A DNA stretch of 24,068 nucleotides. Source: Spirogloea muscicola (taxonomy: Eukaryota > Streptophyta > Zygnematophyceae > Spirogloeales > Spirogloeaceae). Shown here piece by piece: positions 10,970 through 20,200 of this stretch. Under the pieces are notes generated by a model. It did no database searches. It was not told the origin of the DNA and worked only from the letters and a program-made list of their open reading frames with translations. A program made the position numbers and the translations under genes. The stretch is from positions 853,774 through 877,841 of the forward strand of contig WELB01000008.1 in NCBI GenBank assembly GCA_009602725.1, written 5' to 3'. Numbering within the stretch: the first letter of the stretch is position 1; every line of letters starts with the position of its first letter.

Positions 10970-11780
10970 CAGCTGTGCGCAGAAACGACCCCGACCCCTA
11001 CGTCATGTAGCTTACGGGCGTATTGATATACTTGAAAATATCTGAAATATGCTGCGGGCAATCACCTTTTATAGGTAACAGAGCAGATCATGTTAAGGGC
11101 AGCGGCGCCATGCTATTGTAACCAGAGCCCAAGCTGTGATCGCCGCATAAACGCTTGCTTTCTGACCCTGGAATGGCAGTTGCATGTATAGCATGGCTTC
11201 CACTATCATGGGAATGTTTGTCGATTGTAAACGAATCAATCTTAGTGCTGCTGCAGCATCATCGAGAGGACGTTAGAGTCCACGATTCAGCTCCTTAGCC
11301 CCAGACATACTCACCCTACATAACCTCACACGTCTCTGCATCTTCACCCACTATGGCTTGCAAAGCCTCCGACTGCATTACCAGCAGTAGATGTGCTCAC
11401 ACTTGCGCATGCCTGTGACAGCCATTTCCTCGAATACTGCTTGGTGCATCGCAGTAGCAGTTAATTTGCACCAGCCTGGCTTTGCAAGCCCACATGATAA
11501 CCAAGCCCAACCGCAACTTGACTGCTTCTGTGTCAGGCACACCTCCACCCCTCAATAGCTGCTATTACCATCCCCAACTATGCAATCAAAACATCACATG
11601 CAAGTATGCTGACAGTAGACAGGGCAATGGCATCAGCATCTCCTCAGAGCATTGAACAGGCTGACGGCATGGCTTCTGTGCATGTTCGCTTGGTCAACAA
11701 TCAGCATGACATCTGCGACCTGTAATGAGGGATGACTCTTAAACTCCATGCCAAAGTCCATATAAGAACCCAAAACAGGT
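10970..11780. other. Intergenic spacer between convergent genes
   Basis: This 0.8-kb stretch lies between the msrA 3' end and the 3' end of the transporter gene on the other strand. It has frequent stops in all frames, no family-like peptide, no tRNA-like fold that I could see and no strong repeat. I see nothing to annotate in it. Confidence 0.5.
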
Positions 11781-11800
11781 ACACTGTTCAGCTGCTTAAG

Positions 11801-11805
11801 TTACA
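11801..11805 (-). terminator. TGTAA poly(A) signal of the transporter gene, minus strand
   Basis: TTACA on the plus strand reads TGTAA on the minus strand, 94 nt past the stop at 11899. The distance matches the other TGTAA signals in this window. Confidence 0.6.
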
Positions 11806-11898
11806 AGTATAACCACATTGCAGCTTTGTTGACACGAGATCATGCACATGGAGCACTCGTGCTACCGTAAGCAGCATAATGCTTGGATGTCAAGAAAC

Positions 11899-14800
11899 TC
11901 AGTCGCTCTGCTTGGACACGCGCACAAAAGTAAGCGATTGGCCCCCAGCGTCAGAGGTATCCGCAGATGCCTGCACGCTGAGAAGGATGTGCGCAGGCGT
12001 GAAGTACATCTGCAAGGACAGCCCGCAGGTCACAATGCCCAGCAAGACCTGCGCCCCAACCCTGCCACCATCAGCAGGCTTGTAGCCCACACAGTCTAAG
12101 CAACCCTTACAGCTCCATCTTTCTAGAGTAGCTACATTTCAGCAATTGTAATAGAGGTACAGGATCTGTGAAGTAGGACTTTGACAGCAATCAAGGGCCT
12201 TGGTGCTTTGAGTATATTGATGCATGATACTGGGCTGGAGCTTGATTGCACAGCACACGTGACAGGATAGGAGTAAGGTTGATGTGAGAGCAGCACCATT
12301 GTATCACTGAATAGCACCTGAGGTGTGACGCTGAACTCGAACAGCGCCGCTGAGATTATTGTTGTCAGCAGCATGACGGTGGAAGTTGCGTAGACCTAAG
12401 AGGCGATGTTCACAATCAGCTCTATGGGCAACTGCACCTCACCACCAGAAGACCACCCAATGCCTCGACCTCGCTATAATGTATGGGAGCATGCTTGGTT
12501 GAGGAAATCAGGACTAGATGTTAAGGCTTTCTTTGATCAATTTGACCAGACAGTGCGACTTAAGGTGGTCTGGCTCAAGTGCATCGCAACGCAAACCTTG
12601 ACAATGTTGTCAGCGTACTTGATGACCCACGAAACGAGCAGCCCTGTGAGGGCAGCGTTGAGCACGACAAGCCACGTGGCAGCATTGAAGCCGGCACCCA
12701 AGCGTTGCCACCAGATTGGCTCGCCGCCACGGTACGCAACGTCACGTGCCGTCAATATCAGGACGTTGGAGACGACGCCACAGCTGAACAGAGGCTTGCA
12801 CACACGGCAGAAGCCTCAGCAGTGCATCTGAACGTCTAATTAACCCAATCGCATCAGATATGTGTGCACCTCAACTCTACTAACGACCTTCAATGACCTC
12901 ACGGCTTGAGGTGCCATGAGGTGATCTGGTACCAAGACTGCACTGAAGCCCGGCAGATAAAATGATGGGCAGCTGCAATTACAACAAATGCTTAAGGGCA
13001 GCTGATGCTACGTGTTACTGACCTATACAGCTGCAGATTCTGCCAGTAGATTGAGTCATTGCTACTCTTCATCAGGTACTCAGCGTACACGCCCGCTGCC
13101 GCCGACAGACACGCCATGAGCACAGCTAGAGCGTAGCCTTCCACTGGCGCCTGAAAGACTGCGCCCTCCATGCCGGCGCCGTGAAGCTGCGCAATGGACA
13201 GCAATGGCTCATGGCTCAGCAGCATTGAAAGTACAGTAGCTGCGCGTTCAGCGGCTGGGCTTGTCTGCAGGCAGTGCATTGACTCCGAGCTGGCAGCACT
13301 TGGCGGGCTGCTGGCTGTAGCAACCAGAGCTTCCGGCCTCTCTGAGATAAGCTCAAACAATGAGAATGCCAGCAGCTTAGCAAGCGATTCAAGCAAGATT
13401 CGACTTCCAGTAGAGTAACTGGTGCCCTGGACCCTGGGCTATACCCTGCAGTGACCGCCCAAAATGTGACGTTACTAATTGCTACTGGATTAGGAGAGTA
13501 CAGCGCTAATGAGGTCAGGCGGTTAAACAGCAGGGGCCACTGACCTGGCTCGTTGCAGTGCCGACCATGAGGAGGACCAGCGCCATCCACTGCAGCATTG
13601 TGAGCTTCTTCCGCAAGACAATCCTGCCGTCACAGTGAGCAGCACAGCAGGGGGGCTCCTGGGTCAGGCGTCGTCTTGGCTAAAGCGGGTGCCAAGCCCA
13701 AATGCAGAAAGGAGGTCACGGCGGCGTACGCACCGGAAGAGGACGCCAGTGGTGAGGATCTTGAGGTTGCTGAGTATCTGGTACGTGACAGGCCCGAGCA
13801 GGTGGATCGCGGGGAACTGCAGGTTGTTGTTGACGAGGTACACGGCCGCGAGCGCCGGGAAGAGGCAGAACTGCCGCCAGGTCGCGGTGATTTGCGGCCG
13901 CCGCGGGCCCCGGGCCTCGCGCCACAGCATGACGGAGCAGATCATGATCTGGGTTTTCACAGAGCAGCAGCGATGGCTGCAGTCAGTTGACATGCCACTT
14001 TGGGTGTACAGAGCTCGAACGCCCACAAGGCACACGTGAAAGCGCGAAGCAATGCGCGACAAGGACAGACTTTGCACCTTGAGGAGCTCAATGAACAGCG
14101 GCAGGGTGGCATAGTCGTACGAGTAGCCGCGCTCCCCGTGCGACAGAGCTGTCAGCAGGCCCTGTGCTCGGCGCCAGCGCAAGGGCTTTGTGAGCCAGGC
14201 CGCGCTCGTTCGCATGGGCTTGACATCTCAAGAACTTTGCGACATTGTCTATAAAACACAGCACTCACAGACCAGGCCAGAGCTGACACCTCGGACACCT
14301 TCACCTGTGCGGATTGACCACTTGACCTGTCCATTGACACTTGAGCCATAGACCAGAACAGATTGACATGGCCATGAGTGCGAGTGCCGCGCACCTGGGA
14401 GCTGGTGAAGACCATGAGGATGGCGGCGACGCCGAGGCGGCGGAGGCGCGGCGACTGCGGGCGGCGGCGCAGGCGCAGCAGGTCCTGGAAGCTCGCGGAC
14501 GCACGCGCCAGCAGCGGGGTGCCGCCGGGCAGCGGCAGCGCCGTGGGGGTCAGCGCCGCGTTGCCGTCGTCGTCGTCTAGAGCCACCAGCAGGGTGCCAC
14601 GGCCGCCGCCGGCAAGCCCCGCGGGCGCTGCCGCCGCCGCAGCCGGGNGACGACCACCCGCCGCCGCTGCGCTCCGCGCCTGCTCCGCACGGTTGATGTT
14701 GCCCGCGCAAGTTCGCTGGTGGTTGGACCGGCCGGACCGCGTGGTGAAGGTCCTCTGGCAAAGCTGGCACCGAGGCGGGTCGGGCGAGGGAGGAGAGGGC

Positions 14801-15561
14801 GACGGCGGTGGAGCCGGCTCGCTCGGCGGGGGTGGAGGCGGCGGAGATGGGGGGGGCGTCGATGGCGCCGACTGTGGAAGGCTGGGCGGCTCGAGAGGCG
14901 GGATGGCGGATGATCGGGAAGGCGGCGTCGGAGGAGGTGGGGGCGGTGGGGACGTCGGCGGCTGTGGTGACGACGGCTCGGCGGGCGGTAGCGGCTGCCG
15001 CACCACTGTCGCCGGAGAAGCACACTCAGGGGCGTCAGGGCCGAGCACATGGGACATGGTACCCTGAGGATGGAGGAGCGTGGTCACCTCGTGGGTCCCC
15101 TCGCTTCTCAGGGGTGGAGGCGATAACGTTGGTGCCCGACACTTCTCTCGGGCGGGAGGCGATAGAGTAGTGGCCTCCGTGGAATCCTCCGTGGAATGCT
15201 CCGTGGAATGCTCCGCCCGAGTGGATGCCAGGGCCTGGACGATGGGGCTGCAAGCCGCGACGGCCGCTGCGGGCGGCGGGCCGGTGGGGCTGGCATGCCC
15301 CTTGCAGTGTCGCCGATGCACAGAGACACCATGGGGAGTTGCGAAATCCCGCGGGCAGGTGGGGCACGGCGCGCGCGGGGGCTTCGCAGGCGAGGGTGGC
15401 GACGGCGGAAGAAGGGGGGGCTGCGGCGGAGGTGGCGTGGTGGCGGCATGGAAGGCGGCGAGGGTGAGAAACCGCTGCGCCCACGCGAACTTGGCCGGGG
15501 GAAGTTCGGGACTCCGGCTCCGAGGGCGGCGCCGAGAGCTGCACGCCGCCGCGGACCCCAT
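11899..15561 (-). CDS. Nucleotide-sugar transporter (CMP-sialic-acid-transporter-like) with zinc-finger-like N-terminal extension
   Basis: Eight minus-strand exons with consistent phase: 15561-14395, 14161-14078, 13948-13734, 13623-13545, 13264-13023, 12783-12597, 12395-12318, 12048-11899. The product is about 733 residues. The last 350 match the plant CMP-sialic acid transporter-like (SLC35A-type) family. Diagnostic pieces are VFTSSQ/GLLTALS, GYSYDYATLPLFIELLK, NNLQFPAIHLLGPVTYQILS, NLKILTTGVLFR, YLMKSSNDSIYWQNLQLY and GLLVSWVIKYADNIVK. Such proteins carry nucleotide sugars into the Golgi lumen by antiport. Exon 1 alone encodes about 380 extra residues, Pro-rich, with two C-x2-C-x12-H-x3-C motifs at residues 66-86 and 265-285. 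It continues without a stop into the first membrane segment. One N at 14648 lies in exon 1. The start at 15561 is the best-placed ATG; MSHVL, about 165 residues further in, is an alternative. Confidence 0.85.
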
Positions 15562-15793
15562 GGCGGGCGCCGCCGGCGACGGCGCCGGCGGCGGCCCGGG
15601 GTTTAAGAGGGGTGGCGGCGGCGGCCAGGAAACCCCTGGCCTTCTCTCTTTCCCAAGCTGGAACCAGCAGTCGCAAAGCGCAGGCCGCGACCAAGCCGCC
15701 GCTACATGATGGTGCCAGCTCGCCGGCGACGCGGCTGAGGCTTCCTCCCCCTGACATCCCGCCCGGCGCCTGCGCGACTTGGCGCGGACGGCC
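15562..15793. promoter_or_regulatory. Short divergent promoter between transporter and F-box genes
   Basis: The two start codons at 15561 (minus) and 15794 (plus) are 232 nt apart and point away from each other. Both promoters and 5' UTRs must share this space unless the starts lie elsewhere. The sequence is GC-rich with no TATA box that I can see. Confidence 0.45.
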
Positions 15794-15900
15794 ATGGCCG
15801 GCGAGGCCTGCCCAGCCCGGGCGCTGCCGGACGAGCTCTGCCTCCGCGTCTTCTCGCACCTCGACTGCCTCGACCTCCTCCGCTCCGCGCTCGTCTGCAA
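15794..15900 (+). CDS. F-box protein, first exon (rest unresolved)
   Basis: The exon begins MAGEACPARALPDEL and contains LPDELCLRVFSHLDCLDLL followed by RSALVCK, a good F-box: Leu-Pro start, Leu/Val/Phe spacing and the LVCK end. F-box proteins bind Skp1 in SCF ubiquitin ligases and pick substrates through a C-terminal domain. The exon ends in phase 2 at GTGCGT (15901). The expected continuation (K-x-W and a substrate domain such as LRR or Kelch) is not visible before the oppositely oriented gene that ends near 16861. Candidate acceptors at about 15951 and 16138 give only short peptides of 40 residues or fewer. The gene may be very short, truncated, or have exons I did not recognise. Confidence 0.65.
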
Positions 15901-16265
15901 GTGCGTGCACAGTCCCTGCGTACAGCTACCTGCTTTCTTCCGCGCCCTTGCAGACCCACTTCGTCGGAGCTACAGCACCGCAATGCTTGCTGTGCTTGCC
16001 CAAAGGCCGGTGCCACTGGCTCTCCATCAATGCCCACCCTGTCGCCGACTGCATCGTCTAGGTCCGGCTCATAGCGAGATCAAGAGCTAAAAAGCAAGTG
16101 CTGTGAGCAGCAGATCCTGTGCGCTGCTCGTTTGCAGTGGCGGGTTTGACCTCGTGAGCTCCAATTGCTTCTAGGTATCTGTCAGCTTCGGCTATAATGG
16201 TTGACTATAACAGTGTCAGAGCTGAGTGCAAGCTACCTTCATTCACAGTCCCTGAGAGGGCTTCC

Positions 16266-16560
16266 CTAGGCCGACACCACCAGTTTTGTGAGCAGCACTC
16301 GCCCATCTGCTGCTGACATGTCCGATCGATCAGTCAGAAAGGAGTCCTTCTCGGTGAACACCCGCTTATGACGGATTGAAGTTTCCTGCTCTGCTAGGCT
16401 CTGGTACAACCTGACTGCGGAGCTCAGAATGGATTGGATGGAGGAGTGCATGGCTGAAGCTGGCGGATTTCGCGGGCTTTGCTGAGCCTTCTTCAGCCTC
16501 GTGTCAGCTTTTGTGTGATGGCTAAGGATGAACCACGTGGCTATGTCAAGCTGCCCTTCT
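16266..16560 (-). other. Possible 3' exon(s) on the minus strand
   Basis: A minus-strand frame reads MHSSIQSILSSAVRLYQSLA and continues to a TGA at 16266, with a Lys/Ala-rich run before it. Two further minus-strand peptides lie between here and 16850: QLASILSAVYKWVLRNP and NTIRAALIVFSSILFNGLEK. They look protein-like and could be later exons of the gene starting at 18214, but I could not connect them with agreeing phases. No family was recognised. Confidence 0.3.
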
Positions 16561-16860
16561 CATGCTTGCCGTGATATTTCTTGGTGGGTCATGGTGGTGC
16601 CAGGTAAGCATGCTTCTCCAGTCCATTGAACAGGATGGAAGAGAAGACAATCAATGCAGCTCTTATAGTATTAGACACTGCTTGAAGCAACGACTTCCAC
16701 GGATTAGAGGGGTCATTATTTATATAACCACCTTCTTAGACGATCTAACAAGAAATGGTAAACCTGTAGGATTTCTCAATACCCACTTGTACACAGCAGA
16801 AAGTATGCTGGCAAGCTGTTCTAAGACTGCGGCGGATCGTGGTTGACATCATAGCAGTTT

Positions 16861-18214
16861 TCATGTTAGATGCGCGCTTTCTTGAACTTCGTATCGCCGA
16901 AGTAAGTCGTTGTAATTGTCAAGCACCACCTGAAGCTCGATCTTCAGGTCTGTCATGTGCTTTCTCAAGTCGTCCACTGCAAGAAATTGACGAGCACCAG
17001 ATCCATTAGTTTGCATTCTTCTGGCACTCTGAGTTTTCGTGAGTAAGTATCAGTGAAGAGGCAGGTGTGGGAATTTACCCACAAGTGTATGCCACCTTAT
17101 ATTCGATACCATGTCGTGCATTGCCTCAGACTGTGCGAAAGGACACACACCCTCTCTTAGATGTTCCGAGTTGGCCTTCATGACACTGGCAGCGTAGTTG
17201 AGTCTTTGTAGCAGCTTCAACGCCAAGGCCTCCGCCACGTCGATTTTGTTGTGAATCTCGTTCTTGACACAGCCAACTCAGCAGCACAAAGAAATTCTCA
17301 ACCATCTGCAAATCGTTCATCAGAGAGGTAGTATGCAAGCAGCACATCAAAGCAAGGCACCAGGAGGTATTTGACTGCCGAGATAGGCAGATCCAGAGTA
17401 ATACCTGACATGCACCCACTTTTGCTACCATGGCCTGCTGCCACTCCTCAAACTTTTCAACAAGCTCAATTGTGGTGCTAGCACTGAGTGAACCTGGAAG
17501 TGCACTGGGATTGTTCAGATGTACTTGACGAGTTGCAAGCCAGTATCACCATTCCAGCATATTGACGAGATGGTCATGATCCATTGCCTCAACACACCTC
17601 TACCGAAGGTAGAAACTCTACTTTGCGTCTTTCTGCACCTGTCTAGCAAAGGCTTGTGGAAGTCTCACACTGATCAATGTTGGAAGGAGAAGTGGCTTTC
17701 AGCAGCAGATCCTTGAGATTATTAGTATCTGCATAAACTCTTAGTAGTGGGACAATCTGCAAAAAACACGCAACACTGCCTTACTGCAAACTGCTTGCTA
17801 GGGCTTCACACAAAAGCTTAGAGCATGCAGTGCAGCCCAACCATTGAAGTATGAAATGTCGTCAAGGGAGCTTGCACGCGCAGCAAGTTATTAAGGAGGG
17901 ACGAGCTGAGGTTGTAATTTACAGCTCGCAGGCTCTTTAGCGTTTCCAGAGCCGGGTCTGGGCCTGCACCATCAGCCACCCCAGTGGACACTGTTGTGAT
18001 GTGGTCAGGCAGGTTACGGGCTTGGGCCTGCCACAGAGCAGCAGACGCCCATTGGCCTGTCAGGACGCACTGCTAACCTTGGTGCATCGCAAAAGCCTGA
18101 ATGTGCAGGTTCAGGCGCAGCCACATAGGCACGCTACACATTTCTATGCAACTCCTTGACCAGCAGGTTCAGTACCTCCGGATCAAATGCGAGCTTGCTG
18201 TCGGTGGCGCCCAT
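16861..18214 (-). CDS. Unrecognised multi-exon protein with N-myristoylation-type start
   Basis: Minus-strand exons that connect in phase are 18214-18140, 18096-18078, 18056-17878, 17756-17671 and 17504-17405. Two more belong near the end: about 17250-17079 and 16976-16861 (TGA). The N-terminus MGATDSKLAF fits the MGxxxS myristoylation consensus. Later segments read SLRAVNYNLSSSLLNNLLR, IVPLLRVYADTNNLKDLLLK and VDDLRKHMTDLKIELQVVLD. They suggest an all-helical, partly coiled-coil cytosolic or membrane-peripheral protein. Between 17405 and about 17250 another plausible peptide (TLDLPISAVKYLLVPCFDVL) is in a frame that no normal-length intron connects. The start loosely recalls HID1-type proteins, but the rest does not, so I give no family. 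The gene may extend to 16266. Confidence 0.55.
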
Positions 18215-18570
18215 GCCCGACTCCCAGCACGCCGGCGAAAAGACTCGAAAGCAGCGGAAGCTTGTCCTCGCAAGCCTCACTTTGGGGAGCCCCGAGATAT
18301 GCAGGCGAATGTGCGAGACACTAGGGACTTGATGATTGGTCTCGCTCGTACACCCAGGAGACTCGGGTAGCTCAGGCGCCAGCACTGCAGGGAAGGCCAG
18401 GGCCTCCGCAAAGCCGGTCCCGAGAGGACGAGGACGGCGGCCAGCCACGCGCGCAGCTACACAGCGCTTGAAGGGCCGACGACGGCGACGGCGGCGGCGG
18501 CAGGCAGGGGTGCACAACCAAAAAAGAACCAAGAGCACTGTCTTAGCTCGGAGCGGCCGCATCCTGCTTA
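18215..18570. other. Upstream region of the myristoylation-type gene
   Basis: This stretch lies 5' of the minus-strand ATG at 18214. It stays open in frame to 18562, with an Arg run and no family-like peptide, so I read it as 5' UTR/promoter. A CGG-rich microsatellite lies near 18480-18500. Confidence 0.35.
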
Positions 18571-18710
18571 GCGTGTGCGACGGTCGGCAGTGAAGCTCTC
18601 CCCGCCGTTGACTGGCGCCGTCCTGCCTTTCACTTTCGCTCCGTTACGCCGTTCGGCCAAGACGGCCTGCCGACGTCGAGGAAGCGGAGGGCCCCGGGAC
18701 TCGCACTCAA

Positions 18711-18783
18711 GCTCCCTCAGACCTTGTCCATTCTTTTGGGCTGGCCTTTCCCAGCCACCAGTCAATCTGGCCGCGCTTTCTCT
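18711..18783 (+). mobile_element. LINE 3'-tail copy A
   Basis: This 73-nt block matches 19531-19603 with one mismatch by eye. It contains two consecutive stem-loops: GGCTGG-CCTTTC-CCAGCC, then CCAG-TCAAT-CTGG. A similar tail follows the RT-like coding end at 20052, so I read this copy as a severely 5'-truncated LINE insertion carrying only the tail. Confidence 0.65.
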
Positions 18784-18811
18784 TCCCGTGAAGCTGGCCA
18801 AAGCTCGGCCA

Positions 18812-18866
18812 GGAGAAAGTGCTCGCCCGCTGAGGATAGGAAGAAAGTGCTCGCCCATTGAGAATA
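18812..18866. repeat. Short tandem repeat next to an inverted LINE tail
   Basis: Two units starting AGAAAGTGCTCGCCC, separated by an ATAGG-type spacer, stand in tandem. Read on the minus strand they directly follow the inverted tail at 18868-18903. A related pair on the plus strand (about 19484-19528) directly precedes tail copy B. This is what a LINE ending in short tandem repeats would leave. Confidence 0.5.
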
Positions 18867-18867
18867 G

Positions 18868-19207
18868 GGGCTGGAAAAGCCAGCCCAAAAAGAATAGACA
18901 GAGTACGAGAAGGAGAAGAAAGCCAGGGGAAGCGCTAAGAAAAGCAAGCACACAGAGAAACAAAGCAGCTACGAATCACTCAGTAACCTCTGCTAAGCAG
19001 CCGCAGGTCGGAGATGCTAGGCTCGTGGAAGTGGGTCCCCTGGCCAGAGCCAGAGGCAGCAGCGAGGGCTCTGCCGGCACGAAGGTGCAACGCCCGAGCC
19101 ATAGATCTCTGCAGCGAGACGGCCAGGCGCATTCGATGATAGGGGCTGAAAAGCCAGGAGAACAGAAGAGCGCGCTCATGCAGCGCTTGCCGTCCCAACT
19201 CCCACAA
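18868..19207 (-). mobile_element. Non-LTR retrotransposon 3' end, minus orientation
   Basis: The minus-strand frame ending at 18980 contains RLAVSLQRSMARALHLRAGR and ends LRLLSRGY-stop. It aligns by eye with the plus-strand fragment at 19640-20052 (SACLQRAQASALHQKAGRAL, ending LYVLTRGY-stop). About 90 nt after the stop comes the tail stem-loop GGGCTGGCTTTTCCAGCCC (18886-18868 on the minus strand). The piece is truncated at its 5' end and lacks the reverse-transcriptase catalytic region. It is a dead remnant. Confidence 0.6.
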
Positions 19208-19483
19208 CCCTGTGTGAGGCTTTTGTCCTTTCTAGGACAAGGTCAGTCAGGGCCGGAAAGTGCTGTAACAGCAGCCGCATTCTTCTCTTCATTTTCTAAC
19301 ACACGAGAAAGAGGGCACGCGGAGCGCATGAAATAAACCGGATGCCAATTTAAGGCAATACATTGTTTGGGCAGAATCTAGTGCAGGATAAACAAGGCTA
19401 CATACAATTACGCATGAACCACGAAGAATGGTCACTTGGTCACCCCTAGAGCTGTGAGATGCCAGCCAATAACGGCCCTCTTC

Positions 19484-19528
19484 TCTATGGGCGAGCTCTT
19501 CTCTATGGGCGAGCTCTTCTCTCAATAA
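19484..19528 (+). repeat. Tandem repeat TCTATGGGCGAGCTCTTC
   Basis: Two exact 18-nt units lie head to tail, followed by a degenerate third. The unit resembles the inverted repeat at 18812-18866. It directly precedes tail copy B and is read as the end of an earlier, otherwise lost LINE insertion. Confidence 0.7.
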
Positions 19529-19530
19529 CG

Positions 19531-19603
19531 GCTCCTTCAGACCTTGTCCATTCTTTTGGGCTGGCCTTTCCCAGCCACCAGTCAATCTGGCCGCGCTTTC
19601 TCT
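19531..19603 (+). mobile_element. LINE 3'-tail copy B
   Basis: This is nearly identical to 18711-18783 (72 of 73 positions by eye). It has the same two stem-loops and is followed directly by the 5'-truncated LINE at 19604-20200. The high identity to copy A suggests recent activity or gene conversion. Confidence 0.65.
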
Positions 19604-20200
19604 CTTTTGGAGGACCACGGGCCCTGGGCGACGTTGTTGTTACGGAGGCATATAAAGGCCCAGCATCAACACACATTGCTGGGCACGCAGAGGGCGGAGC
19701 AGAGCAAAGAAAACTGCGGCATTACTCCGATTACCCCCAATGCGATCAACTCCTGCCAGCTGCAATCGACATCTTTGGCTGTCTGGGTCCTCGCTTCCAC
19801 ACTCTGCTTCAAAACATTGCCAATCTAGGCTACACTCGACGCGCAGATGTGTTTCCGGCTGAGATGGGCTTGCCAGCTGCATATCTGTCGCTCTTGCGAC
19901 GTCGAGTTTCGGCCTGTTTGCAGCGTGCTCAGGCTAGTGCCTTGCACCAGAAAGCTGGGCGAGCTCTAGTAGGGGGCAGAAGGGCTCCGTTCCTGGCATC
20001 TAGTATTCATGCATCGAGTAGTGACCTTTATGTTTTGACCCGTGGTTATTGAGCGGGTCAATCTGCTGTAGGTTATGTAGATCTTTAGATGTGCTTGCCT
20101 TTGTACCTGGCCATTTGGCCTACATTTCTTTCTAATACACGATCTTTTTTCTTTGGGCTGGCCTCTTCCCCAGCCACCAGTCAATCTGGCGCCCTTTCTT
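19604..20200 (+). mobile_element. 5'-truncated non-LTR retrotransposon with RT-ORF C-terminus and tail
   Basis: The frame ending TGA at 20050-20052 encodes about 130 residues resembling the C-terminal end of algal and fungal LINE ORF2 proteins: EQRKLRHYSDY, then LLPAAIDIFGCLG, NIANLGYTRRADVFPAEMG, AYLSLLRRRVSACLQRAQA and LYVLTRGY-stop. The endonuclease and reverse-transcriptase motifs are absent, so the copy is truncated. The tail begins about 95 nt after the stop. It carries the conserved stem GGCTGG/CCAGCC with an 8-nt loop, then CCAGTCAATCTGG. The element cannot move by itself. Confidence 0.6.

Noticed and set aside
14152-14394. Continuation of the zinc-finger/transporter frame past 14395
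   Set aside because: A GTGCGC donor at 14394 and an acceptor before 14161 restore the family sequence. The read-through peptide resembles nothing.
17126-17431. 101-residue minus-strand open frame
   Set aside because: Its end is a different frame from the peptide NEIHNKIDVAEALALKLLQR, which looks genuine. Only its first part may be coding.
19139-19160. Further LINE-tail-like motif GGGGCTGAAAAGCCAGG
   Set aside because: It lies inside the coding part of the minus LINE fragment and lacks the full stem, so the likeness is probably chance.
18575-19336. 253-residue plus-strand open frame
   Set aside because: It runs antisense through the minus-oriented LINE fragment and through repeats. The meaningful frame is on the other strand.
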